A stretch of DNA of 64,000 bases. It comes from Pseudomonas fluorescens. Lineage in GTDB: Bacteria; Pseudomonadota; Gammaproteobacteria; Pseudomonadales; Pseudomonadaceae. The position numbers were made by a program, and so were the translations under genes. Positions 17,146-25,472 of the stretch are shown here, in pieces; positions within the stretch are counted from its first letter, which is position 1; every line of letters starts with the position of its first letter. The stretch spans positions 326,244-390,243 of the forward strand of contig NZ_JAGGOG010000002.1 in assembly GCF_018614655.1 (NCBI RefSeq). Direction: 5' to 3'. The notes under the pieces are model-generated. The model saw nothing but the letters and a program-made list of their open reading frames with translations. It ran no database searches and was not told where the DNA came from.

Positions 17146-19502
17146 AAGTCGTAGCGCCCGGTCACCCCCAGCGTGCGCGGAGTGCCTAGCAGCCCTTCAT
17201 AGCCACCGTTACCGCCAGTCCACAGGGTGGTGTAGTACGTCTTGTCGAAGGCGTTTTTCAGCCACAACGACACGTCCCACTGCCCTTGCTGGTAATTGCC
17301 GCGCAGCCCGGTAGACAGGTTGACCACCGCATAGCTGGGGATCTGCCCGTAGTCGGAATCCTCGACCGTACCCACCGCCTTGGAACGGAAGGCGTAGCTG
17401 GCGGTGACGTAGGGTTCGAAGCCGTTATCCAGGTTCCATTTGTATTCGCCATTGGCGTTGGCAATCCACTTCGAAGCCCCCACCACTTGATGCCCGCTGA
17501 GGTCGCACGAAGCCGGCGCACCAGGACGCAGGCTGACTTCCGGCGGGCAAGGCGCATCCTTGTAAGACAGATAGCTCACGTCGTTAAAGGAGCCGTTGAC
17601 GTTCAACGTCAGGCCCTTGATCGGCACCAGGGTGCTTTCCAACTCTACGCCCCGTGAACGTACCGAGCCGGCATTGGTCAGGTACTGCACGCGGTTGCTG
17701 TCGTCGTAGGCGTTGGTCTGGTAGCCGTTGACCTGGGTCCAGAACAGGTTGGCGTTGAGCTGCAAGCGACGGTCCCACAAGGTGCTTTTGAAACCCAGCT
17801 CGGCGTTGTTGGCGCGCTCGGTACCGATCAGCAACGAGTCCGCCCCCGCCGTCGGCGCAGAGCCCACCGCCAGGTTGACACCACCGGACTTCTCGCCATG
17901 GGACAAGGTGGCGTAACCCAGCAGGTTGTCGGTAAAGCGATAGCTGAGGTTCAACAGGCCGGACGGGCTGGTGCTGTATTGGTTGAGGTCGCCGGAGTCA
18001 TAGGCGCCGGCACGACCACGTCGGGCTGTGGCGGCGGCGCCCGTTACCGCAGCGCCGCCGACGGGCGCATTGCGGGTGACCCAGGCGCTTTTCTCTTCGT
18101 AGGTGCCGCGCAAGCCGGCGGTGAAATCCAGGCGCTCGGTCAGGTGCCAGGTGCCTTGGGCGAACAGGGCAAAACTGTCGGTGCGGATATGACCGTTGCC
18201 AACGCTGCTGACGTTGTTCAAGGCGCCCGCGGGTGTACCATTCCAGATGTCGGCCTTGGGCCCGTAATAGGCAAAGGATTTGTTGTCCAGGTCAGAGCCG
18301 AAGTAATAGGCACCGAGCACGTAATCGAAGAAACCACCAGTGGGCGACGCCAGGCGAAATTCCTGGGACCACTGTTTGTCTTGCACCGACACGCCGGCGT
18401 TATAGGACGTCGGCACGTTGAGGCCGTCATCGTTGCGCGGGGTGAAATTCCACCAGCGATAACTACTGACCGACGTCAGGGTGAAGTCGCTGGGCAAGGT
18501 CCAGTTGGCCTCCAGCGACGTGCCGCCCTGGAACACGGTGACGTGCTGCTGGCCGTCCAGATTGACCTTGCGATGGGTGCCATCCACCAGGGTCGCCCCC
18601 GCCGCAGCCGCCCGCGACTCATAGAGGTTGGTGCCGTTGATCGTCGGCCCGGTGTTGTACAACACACGGGTACCGGCGCTTGAATCCTCCTCGTTGTAAT
18701 CGCCGATCCAGCGCAGGTTGAACGCCTCGTTGGGCTTGTACAGCAGTTGCCCGCGAAAGCCCTGGCGTGAGCCGCCGTTGAGGTCGTGGCCGTCGTATTC
18801 ATTCTTGATGTCGCCGTCGCTGCGGGTGCGATAGGCGGAGAAACGTCCCGCCAACTCGTCAGTGAGTGGCCCGGAAATCGTACCTTTGGTTTGGAAGTAA
18901 CCGTCCTCACCCAACGAAGTTTCGATGCTGCGCTCGGGGGTAAAACTCGGCGCACGGGTGCTGATATTGATCACCCCCGCCGTGGTGTTCTTGCCGAACA
19001 GCGTGCCTTGCGGGCCGCGTAATACTTCAAGCTGCTCGATGTCCATCAGGTCGAATACCGCCATCCCCGGTCGGCCGAGGTACACGTTGTCGATGTACAG
19101 CCCGACGCTGCCTTCCAGGCCGTCACTGGCCGGGTTGTTGCCCAGCCCGCGAATCGACACGCTGGATTGGCGCGCGTGCATATAGGCGACGTTGACGCTG
19201 GGCACCAATCGCTGCAAATCCTGAATCCGGTAGACCCGCTGACTCTCCAACGCCTGGCCACCGATCACGCTCATGGGCGTGGGCACGTCCTGTGCACTTT
19301 CGGTACGGCGGCGGGCCGTGACTGTGACGGTTTCCAACTGGCCGCTGGCGCTCTGGCCCTTGCTTGCAGGTACAGGCGCGGCGTCCGTGGTTTCAGCCGC
19401 CTGGCTATGGGACCAACTCGCGCTGCCAGCCAGCAACAACGCCAGGGGCAGGCGCTTGAGCCGCAAGGGAGAGGAAGGGACAGCGGGCTTCAACAGGCTC
19501 AT
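17142..19502 (-). CDS. TonB-dependent outer-membrane receptor
   Basis: Ligand-gated outer-membrane channel of 786 residues. A Sec signal (LALLLAGSASWSHSQAA) precedes a TonB box within LETVTVTARRR, the plug domain (RGLGNNPASDGLEGSVGLYI, EVLRGPQGTLFGKNTTAGVI) and a 22-strand barrel ending in the aromatic TLGVTGRYDF. There is no N-terminal STN signalling domain, so it is not a transducer. Start chosen at MSLLKPAV; five more codons lie upstream. It diverges from a LysR gene of the sulfate-ester type with a palindrome between them (19615-19633). Similar receptors accompany sulfur-starvation genes in pseudomonads, so import of a sulfate ester or sulfonate is an inference; a siderophore is the alternative. 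Confidence 0.88.
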   Translation of the reverse strand: MSLLKPAVPSSPLRLKRLPLALLLAGSASWSHSQAAETTDAAPVPASKGQSASGQLETVTVTARRRTESAQDVPTPMSVIGGQALESQRVYRIQDLQRLVPSVNVAYMHARQSSVSIRGLGNNPASDGLEGSVGLYIDNVYLGRPGMAVFDLMDIEQLEVLRGPQGTLFGKNTTAGVINISTRAPSFTPERSIETSLGEDGYFQTKGTISGPLTDELAGRFSAYRTRSDGDIKNEYDGHDLNGGSRQGFRGQLLYKPNEAFNLRWIGDYNEEDSSAGTRVLYNTGPTINGTNLYESRAAAAGATLVDGTHRKVNLDGQQHVTVFQGGTSLEANWTLPSDFTLTSVSSYRWWNFTPRNDDGLNVPTSYNAGVSVQDKQWSQEFRLASPTGGFFDYVLGAYYFGSDLDNKSFAYYGPKADIWNGTPAGALNNVSSVGNGHIRTDSFALFAQGTWHLTERLDFTAGLRGTYEEKSAWVTRNAPVGGAAVTGAAATARRGRAGAYDSGDLNQYSTSPSGLLNLSYRFTDNLLGYATLSHGEKSGGVNLAVGSAPTAGADSLLIGTERANNAELGFKSTLWDRRLQLNANLFWTQVNGYQTNAYDDSNRVQYLTNAGSVRSRGVELESTLVPIKGLTLNVNGSFNDVSYLSYKDAPCPPEVSLRPGAPASCDLSGHQVVGASKWIANANGEYKWNLDNGFEPYVTASYAFRSKAVGTVEDSDYGQIPSYAVVNLSTGLRGNYQQGQWDVSLWLKNAFDKTYYTTLWTGGNGGYEGLLGTPRTLGVTGRYDF

Positions 19503-19614
19503 AAGCGGCTCCGGCATCAGGAAATAGGCAGCAACACATATTCCCTTTGGTTATTTATTTATGTTTTTACAAACATTTACTGCATAAGAGATAGCCTTTA
19601 TAAGGAGTCGACCT

Positions 19615-19633
19615 AATGCATAGCCAATGCATT
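19615..19633. promoter_or_regulatory. Perfect palindrome AATGCAT-N5-ATGCATT, candidate LysR operator
   Basis: The sequence AATGCATAGCCAATGCATT is a 7-base inverted repeat with a 5-base spacer, in the 155-base gap between the TonB-dependent receptor and the divergent LysR gene. Its size fits a LysR half-site pair, although it does not match the generic T-N11-A exactly. ATGCAT-type elements recur at 26590-26636 and, diverged, near 24258-24319. Confidence 0.5.
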
Positions 19634-19657
19634 TCCCCGATATTTTTAATGTGAAAA

Positions 19658-20602
19658 ATGCATATCGATCTGCGCCAACTTCGCCACTTCATCGCCCTCG
19701 CCGAACAGCGCAGTTTTGTCGCGGCCGCGTTGACGGTGAACCTGTCGCAATCAGCGTTCAGTCGGAGCATTCAGGCCCTTGAACACACCGCCGGGTGCCA
19801 ACTGGTGGATCGCGGCCGCAAGGACCTGGCGCCGACCAAACAAGGCCAGGTGCTGCTTGAACATGCACGACGGCTAGTTAGCGGTGCCCAGCAACTGGCC
19901 AACGAGATCAGCCAGTTCAATGGCCTGGAAGCTGGCGAGTTGCGTTTCGGCTGCGGCCCGGCGCCGGCAGCTGGGTTGATCCCCCGAGCCATCGGCAGCT
20001 TTATCGGGCGCTATCCCAAGGCGCGGGTGCAGTTCCAGGTGGACGATTGGCAAAGCCTGAGCAAGCGGCTGCTCAGCGAAGAGTTCGAATTTTTCGTCGC
20101 CGACACCCGCCACTTCGAAGCCAACCCGGACTACCAGACGTACCGCCTGCGCCCACGCAAGTGGCATTTCTGCTGCCGTGCGGGGCATCCGCTGGGCCAG
20201 TTGGACAGCGTGAGCGCGGCCGAGCTGATGAGTTATCCCTTGGCGGTAACCATCCGCCCGCCGAACTTGCGCAAGGTCATCGTCGACCTCAGCGGGCGGC
20301 CTGATTACATCCCCAATGTTGAATGCGAAAACGGGTACAGCTTGTTGGGGGTGGTGTTGCGGTCCGACGCCATTGGCATCGTCAGTGCCAACAGCGATGT
20401 GCTGCGCATGGCTCGGGGTGAGTTGGTGTGTTTGACGATTGAAGGGTTGGCCGAGGATCTGGAGGAACGCTATACCCGCTATGGCATTGTCAGTCGTGCG
20501 GGGTATCGGTTGTCGCCGCTGGCGGAGGCGATGATTGAGCAGATCAAGGTGGTTGATGAAGAGGATGAGGAGGTGTGTGTGTTGGAGAATTTTGCGGTTT
20601 GA
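19658..20602 (+). CDS. LysR-family regulator, sulfate-ester (SftR-like) type
   Basis: LysR regulator of 314 residues. The helix-turn-helix is DLRQLRHFIALAEQRSF to SQSAFSRSIQALEHTAG, and the effector domain starts at GELRFGCGPAPAAGLIP. It is clearly paralogous to the regulator at 24383-25303, sharing DLRQLR.FIAL, the VDRG.KDL block and GELRFGCGPAPA. The C-terminus is Glu/Asp-rich (VVDEEDEEVCV). It diverges from the TonB-dependent receptor and so probably controls it. SftR of P. putida S-313 is the characterised relative in mind; assignment is by context and recall. The ribosome site before ATG 19658 is weak. Confidence 0.82.
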   Translation: MHIDLRQLRHFIALAEQRSFVAAALTVNLSQSAFSRSIQALEHTAGCQLVDRGRKDLAPTKQGQVLLEHARRLVSGAQQLANEISQFNGLEAGELRFGCGPAPAAGLIPRAIGSFIGRYPKARVQFQVDDWQSLSKRLLSEEFEFFVADTRHFEANPDYQTYRLRPRKWHFCCRAGHPLGQLDSVSAAELMSYPLAVTIRPPNLRKVIVDLSGRPDYIPNVECENGYSLLGVVLRSDAIGIVSANSDVLRMARGELVCLTIEGLAEDLEERYTRYGIVSRAGYRLSPLAEAMIEQIKVVDEEDEEVCVLENFAV

Positions 20603-21492
20603 GGGGATAGGCTGGTGTTGGGGGGCATATCCGTTGCTGTGGTAACGGCGACTATTGGTTCCGCTTTTACAGCGGGTCACTTTTGGAAAAGAGCCCCAAA
20701 AGTAACCAAAAAGGGCTCTTGCCCCACCACTCGGTGCCTCGCCGTGGCTCGGCATGCCCGCACGCAGGCATTGCTCCGTGGGCCCGCCACGATCGGCCAT
20801 CCATGGCCGTGCGCGGCTACCCCGGCATCCATGCCGGGGTGCCCACTACGCAATACCTGCGTGCGGCCAGCGTGGTTTAACGGGGCGCCTAGATCAAAAT
20901 CACAAGCAGAGCAGATCAACAGCCAAGCTGCTTTTTTTGCTTTTCTGTGAGAGCTGGCTTGCCTGCGATGGCATCACCTCGGTGTTCCTGAAAAACCGAG
21001 TTGCCTGCATCGCAGGCAAGCCAGCTCCCACAGTAGACCGTGCCCGCTTTTGATTTTGCCTTTGCTTCACACCACTCAAGCCGGCCGGTAGGCCGCTGTG
21101 TTCTTGATCTGCTTTTGACTTTGATCTTAGGTGCCCCGTTAAACCACGCTGGCTGAACGCAGGCATTGGTCCGTGGGTAAACCGGCAGGACGCCGGTTTA
21201 GCCGCGTTGGGCCATGGATGGCCCGTCGCGGCGGCCCACGGAGTAATGCCGGAGTGAGGGCACACCGAGCATAAGCGAGGTGCCGAGTGGTGGGGCAAGA
21301 GCGTTTTGCTTACTTTGCCGCTTTTGCAAAGTGAGCCGCTGTAAGAGCGGAACCAATAGCCGCCATCACCAAAAAAATGGACATGCCCCCAATCCATGCA
21401 AACACTGCATAACCCCCATTCCCCAAATGCACTTGCCTCACCCCCACCCAACCAGCGAAAACCCTCACCTGTCTTCTGATCGGTGAACCCTC
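20603..21492. repeat. 890-base intergenic region holding a long inverted repeat
   Basis: No credible gene. Two imperfect arms, 20647-20917 and 21106-21364, are reverse complements along their whole length: both contain TTGCCCCACCACTCGG, CGTGGGCC.GCC, CCATCCATGGCC and CAGCGTGGTTTAACGGGGC. The centre carries a REP pair (20945-21033). The arms resemble the long intergenic repeat families of P. fluorescens-group genomes. The last about 130 bases (21364-21492) lead into the sulfatase gene and hold ATGCAA and ATGCAC motifs. Confidence 0.75.
20945..21033. repeat. REP pair in the centre of the long inverted repeat
   Basis: CTGTGAGAGCTGGCTTGCCT and its near-complement ending GCCAGCTCCCACAG flank a short GC-poor middle that itself folds (CTCGGTGTTCCTGAAAAACCGAG). 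It is a diverged member of the GGGAGC-GGCTTGC REP family. Confidence 0.7.
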
Positions 21493-23106
21493 ATGCCCCA
21501 CCCCCAACCCGTGCGCAACGTGCTCTACATCATGTGCGACCAACTGCGCCGCGATTACCTTTCGTGCTACGGCCACGCCCATTTGCACACCCCCAATATC
21601 GACCGCCTGGCAGCAGCCGGCGTGCGCTTCAGCCGCGCCTATACCCAAGGCACCATCTGCGGCCCATCGCGGATGTCGGCCTACACCGGGCGCTACGTCA
21701 GCAGCCACCAAGTGGCATGGAACGCGGTGCCGCTGCCACTGGAAGAGCTGACCATCGGCGATTACCTGCGCCCCCACGGCATCCGCACGGCCCTGGTGGG
21801 CAAAACCCACGCCACGCCCAACCTCGAGGCCTTGCAACGCCTGAAGATTGACCCCGACGGCCCCCAGGCCGAGCCACTGAATGAGGTCGGTTTCGACGCC
21901 TACTTTCGCCACGACGGGATCTATCCCGACAGCCCGTTATTCACCGACAAACGCGAGTCCGCGCCCTACACCCATTACCTGCGCGAACACGGCTATGACG
22001 GCACCAATCCCTGGCATGAATGGGCCAATGCGGCCGCTGGCGAATCAGGAGAAATCCTCAGCGGCTGGCACATGCGCAACGCTCACCTGCCCGCGCGGGT
22101 GGCCGAACAACACTCGGAAACCGTCTACACCACCGACCGCGCCATGGACTTCATCACCGAGCAAGGCGAACAACCGTGGTGCCTGCACCTGTCCTATATC
22201 AAGCCGCACTGGCCCTACATTGCCCCGGCGCCGTACCACGCGCTGTATGGCGCCGAGCATGTGCAACAACCGATTCGGCCGCAGCCTGGGCAAGCCAGCA
22301 ATCACCCGGTGTACCAGGCCTTCCGCCAACACCAGGAGAGCCTGAATTTTTCCCGGGATGAGGTTCGGCTCAACGTCATCCCAACCTACATGGGCCTGAT
22401 CAAGCAGATCGACGACCAACTGGGTCGGCTGTTCGACTTCCTCGAAAACAAGGGCCGTTGGGACGACACGCTGATCGTGTTCACCAGCGATCACGGTGAC
22501 TTCCTTGGCGATCATTTCCTGGGAGAAAAAGAGTTTCTGCTGGAGCCTGCGGTAGGCGTTCCACTGATCGTGCGTGACCCGCGGGCTGCTGCCGATATCA
22601 GCCGTGGTTCGGTGGATGAACGCCTGGTGGAAACCATCGATGCCCTGCCCACTTTCCTGCAGGCTCTGGGGTTGCCCGCTGCCGAGCACCGCCTTGAAGG
22701 TCGCTCGCTTGTCCCGCTTTTGCACGGCGAAGATATCCCTTGGCGCCGCTACGCCATCGCCGAATATGACTACGCCTTCCAGGCCCCGGCCCGCGAGCGC
22801 CTGGAGCAGCCCATCGACCGTTGCCGGATGACCATGGTGCGCAGCGAGCGCTGGAAATACCTGGCGTATGACGGCTTTCGCGCGCAGTTGTTTGACCTGG
22901 AAAATGACCCACAGGAATTGCGCGACCTGGGCGCTGATCCTGCGTATGCCCAAGTGCTCGAGACTCATCAGGGGTATCTGTTCGAATGGCTGCGCGGGTT
23001 GAAGCGACGCACCACCATCAGCCACGCGGAGATTGATCTGCGTGGCCAACGGTTTCGTTATGGTGAGCCTGAGGCGCAGAAGGTGGTGCAAATAGGCGTC
23101 TGGTAA
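21493..23106 (+). CDS. Sulfatase / phosphonate monoester hydrolase-family enzyme
   Basis: Alkaline-phosphatase-superfamily hydrolase of 537 residues, cytoplasmic (no signal peptide). The formylglycine motif is CGPSR at 56-60 (TICGPSRMSAYTGR), so Cys56 needs maturation by a formylglycine-generating system. Metal ligands are the early Asp in MCDQLRRDY and the later SDHGD block (FTSDHGDFLGDH). CGPSR rather than CSPTR, and the overall length, recall phosphonate monoester hydrolases and choline-sulfatase-type enzymes, which hydrolyse both sulfate and phosphate/phosphonate esters. Its place between sulfate-ester regulators and atsK supports a sulfate-ester substrate. The ribosome site is poor (GGTGAA). 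A REP pair follows four bases after the stop. Confidence 0.85.
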   Translation: MPHPQPVRNVLYIMCDQLRRDYLSCYGHAHLHTPNIDRLAAAGVRFSRAYTQGTICGPSRMSAYTGRYVSSHQVAWNAVPLPLEELTIGDYLRPHGIRTALVGKTHATPNLEALQRLKIDPDGPQAEPLNEVGFDAYFRHDGIYPDSPLFTDKRESAPYTHYLREHGYDGTNPWHEWANAAAGESGEILSGWHMRNAHLPARVAEQHSETVYTTDRAMDFITEQGEQPWCLHLSYIKPHWPYIAPAPYHALYGAEHVQQPIRPQPGQASNHPVYQAFRQHQESLNFSRDEVRLNVIPTYMGLIKQIDDQLGRLFDFLENKGRWDDTLIVFTSDHGDFLGDHFLGEKEFLLEPAVGVPLIVRDPRAAADISRGSVDERLVETIDALPTFLQALGLPAAEHRLEGRSLVPLLHGEDIPWRRYAIAEYDYAFQAPARERLEQPIDRCRMTMVRSERWKYLAYDGFRAQLFDLENDPQELRDLGADPAYAQVLETHQGYLFEWLRGLKRRTTISHAEIDLRGQRFRYGEPEAQKVVQIGVW

Positions 23107-23109
23107 ACC

Positions 23110-23214
23110 TGTAGCCGCTGCCGAGGTACGAGGCTGCGATGCGCGTCCGCAGGACCGCCCCCTCGGGGGCCGCTGCGCAGCCCATCGCAGCCTCGTACCT
23201 CGGCAGCGGCTACA
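23110..23214. repeat. REP pair, family GCCGCTGCCGAGG
   Basis: Two inverted arms of 32 bases, TGTAGCCGCTGCCGAGGTAC to GCTGCGATG and its exact complement, enclose about 41 bases that can themselves fold. It begins three bases beyond the sulfatase gene and may stabilise its message end. Confidence 0.85.
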
Positions 23215-23294
23215 ACCACATTCGCGAGCAAGTCGAATCGTCGCACCGCCGCTCCCACCCTTTTGATCTTCAGTGTTCTGGAGATCGTGGTTAT

Positions 23295-24200
23295 CTACAG
23301 TCCCTTAATGGTCTGGCTACGATGCCCCTGCACACCCACCGGTACATCACCTTTCAACGTCACCCGCCGCACAATGCGCTCCTGGGTACCGTAGTCATCC
23401 ACCGCATAATGCTGGGTAGCGCGGTTGTCCCAGATCGCCACATCCCCGGTGCTCCAGCGCCAGCGCACGGTGTTTTCCAGGCGGGTGACGTGGCTTTGCA
23501 GGAGGTTGAACAACTGCGTCGAGTCGGCCTGTGAATAGCCCTTCAGGCGTTTGACGAAATGCCCCAGCAACAAGTTTTTTTCGCCGCTGACCGGGTGTAC
23601 ACGTACCACCGGGTGTTCGGTTTCGTACACCGTCGAGGTGAACACTTTGCGGTACTCCTCAAGCTTCTCCACCGACACGTCCGGCTTGCGCGCAGCGTAG
23701 TCGTATTCGTTGCTGTGCACTGCCCAAAGGTTGTCCGCCAGCGCACGCAGCTCAGGTGTCAGATCGTTGTAGGCGCTGGCGGTATTGGCCCAGACCGTGT
23801 CACCCCCCGAGGCCGGCGACAACACCGAACGCAGGATCGAAGCTTTCGGATAAGCGTCGACGAAGGTCACGTCGGTGTGCCAGGAGTTGGCGCGATGACC
23901 ACGGGCGCCGTCCAGTTCCAGCAGAAAGCGCGTGCCGTCGCGCACCGGCACCGTCGGGTGAGCAATCGGCTCGCCGAGCAAATGGGCGAAGGCTTCCTGG
24001 CTCTGATCATCTAGGTGGGTCTGCTCACGGAAGAAGACCACCTTGTACTGCACCAGCGCCTGCTGGATGGCTTCGACGGTGGCAGCGTCCAGATTGCCGG
24101 AGAGTTTGATGCCCCGGATCTCGGCGCCGATGCGTCCGGCTACCGGGTGAATGTCCAGCGCCTGGGCGACAGGTTGAACAGCGAGTGCGGCATTGCTCAT
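23295..24200 (-). CDS. atsK: Alkylsulfatase: 2-oxoglutarate/Fe(II)-dependent sulfate-ester dioxygenase AtsK
   Basis: TauD-family dioxygenase of 301 residues that cleaves medium-chain alkyl sulfates to aldehyde and sulfate, consuming O2 and 2-oxoglutarate. Start MSNAALAV at 24200 and the sequence LDIHPVAGRIGAEIRG match my memory of P. putida S-313 AtsK closely. Iron ligands are His108 and Asp110 (SWHTDVTF) and a distal His in TQHYAVDDYG; the 2-oxoglutarate Arg lies in QERIVRRVTL. A longer frame to 24266 lacks a ribosome site. It diverges from a LysR gene (gap 182 bases) that likely activates it. It releases sulfate in the cytoplasm, so substrate must be imported. Confidence 0.92.
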   Translation of the reverse strand: MSNAALAVQPVAQALDIHPVAGRIGAEIRGIKLSGNLDAATVEAIQQALVQYKVVFFREQTHLDDQSQEAFAHLLGEPIAHPTVPVRDGTRFLLELDGARGHRANSWHTDVTFVDAYPKASILRSVLSPASGGDTVWANTASAYNDLTPELRALADNLWAVHSNEYDYAARKPDVSVEKLEEYRKVFTSTVYETEHPVVRVHPVSGEKNLLLGHFVKRLKGYSQADSTQLFNLLQSHVTRLENTVRWRWSTGDVAIWDNRATQHYAVDDYGTQERIVRRVTLKGDVPVGVQGHRSQTIKGL

Positions 24201-24257
24201 TGTGATGACCCTCATGTGCCTGCTTACGGTGGGGAAGCGCGTCGACAACGCTCTATT

Positions 24258-24319
24258 CATATGCAATTTAGATCTAGCAAATGAACGTATGCTTCGTTGA
24301 CGGAATAAGAGCTTGCATT
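24258..24319. promoter_or_regulatory. atsK/LysR divergent promoter region with ATGCA-type half sites
   Basis: The 182-base gap holds CATATGCAATTT near 24258, ACGTATGC near 24285 and CTTGCATTT near 24312. These are partial copies of the ATGCAT element that is perfect at 19615-19633. It is AT-rich compared with the genes on either side. Confidence 0.35.
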
Positions 24320-24382
24320 TAAAACCTCAGGTCCCTGGGTCGCAAATGCCTTCGACCTATTTTTCAGATGCCGGGAAAGCAT

Positions 24383-25303
24383 ATGGATCTTCGCCAACTG
24401 CGGTACTTCATCGCCCTCAACGAACACCGCAGTTTTGTACGCGCGGCGGACGCCATGGGCATCACCCAACCGGCGTTCAGCCGCAGTATCCAGGGGCTGG
24501 AACAGGAGTTCGGCTGCGTGCTGGTGGACCGCGGCAACAAGGACTTGCGCCCCACCCCGGAAGGCCAGGTGGTGCTGCAACATGCCCTGACCCTGGTGCA
24601 GGGCGCCGCCTTGTTGAACAGTGAAGTGACGCGCATGACCAAGCTCGATGCCGGTGAACTGCGCTTCGGTTGCGGCCCGGCACCGGCGGTGAAACTGGTG
24701 CCCGACGCGGTGGCGCGATTTATCAACGCCCACCCGAAAATCCGCACCCATTTCCAGGTGGATAACTGGGAAACACTCAGCCGCAGCCTGAGCCGTGAAG
24801 AGATCGAATTCTTTATCGCCGACATCCGCCAGTTCGAAGCCGACCCGAACTTTCAGACCCAGGCACTGACCCCCAAGCGCGGGGTGTTTTTCTGCCGGCC
24901 GGGGCACCCGCTGCTGGCCAAGGACAGCCTGTCGACCAACGATATGTTTGACTACCCATTGGCGACGCCGCTGATCTCCCAGGGCATTCGAAAACTGCTG
25001 GCGAACCTCAGTGGACGGATGGATTTTTCACCCAACATCCAGACCGAACACTTCCCGGCGCTGGTGAAGATCGTGCTGCAGTCCAATGCGATTGGCGTGG
25101 GCACCGAAGAAGCGTTTGCCGAGGACGTCGCCAAGGGTGAGCTGGTGCTGCTGCATTGGCGCAACCTGCCGCAGAACATGGAGACCATGAGTGCGCGGTG
25201 CGGGATTGTCAGCCGCACCGGGTTCCGGTTGTCGCCGGCGGCGAAAGCGATGATCGAGACGTTGGTGGCGGTGGATCGGCAGGAGGTGAGTGTGGCGGTC
25301 TAG
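24383..25303 (+). CDS. LysR-family regulator, sulfate-ester (SftR-like) type
   Basis: LysR regulator of 306 residues. The helix-turn-helix is DLRQLRYFIALNEHRSF to TQPAFSRSIQGLEQEFG, and the effector domain starts at GELRFGCGPAPAVKLVP. Start MDLRQL at 24383 has GGGAAAG upstream; five extra upstream codons are possible. It is paralogous to the regulator at 19658-20602. Flanked by atsK (divergent) and the ats import operon, it is the best candidate for the activator of sulfate-ester use in this island. Confidence 0.83.
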   Translation: MDLRQLRYFIALNEHRSFVRAADAMGITQPAFSRSIQGLEQEFGCVLVDRGNKDLRPTPEGQVVLQHALTLVQGAALLNSEVTRMTKLDAGELRFGCGPAPAVKLVPDAVARFINAHPKIRTHFQVDNWETLSRSLSREEIEFFIADIRQFEADPNFQTQALTPKRGVFFCRPGHPLLAKDSLSTNDMFDYPLATPLISQGIRKLLANLSGRMDFSPNIQTEHFPALVKIVLQSNAIGVGTEEAFAEDVAKGELVLLHWRNLPQNMETMSARCGIVSRTGFRLSPAAKAMIETLVAVDRQEVSVAV

Positions 25304-25346
25304 CGTGGCGGCATCGTGACATGGGCGTGACGCTCGCGCCCCTACT

Positions 25347-25460
25347 CGTAGCAGCTGTCGAGCGCCAGCGAGGCTGCGTTGGCCACACGGCCGTCCTCAA
25401 GCCAGGCTCAAAACCGTGCTGCCCCTGACGCAGCCTCGCTGGCGCTCGACAGCTGCTACG
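25347..25460. repeat. REP pair, family GTAGCAGCTGTCGAGC
   Basis: Exact inverted arms of 33 bases (CGTAGCAGCTGTCGAGCGCC to GGCTGCGT) enclose about 48 bases. It lies between the convergent LysR and atsR genes and may end both messages. Related copies form the array at 42445-42730. Confidence 0.85.
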
Positions 25461-25472
25461 GGGTTACGGGGG

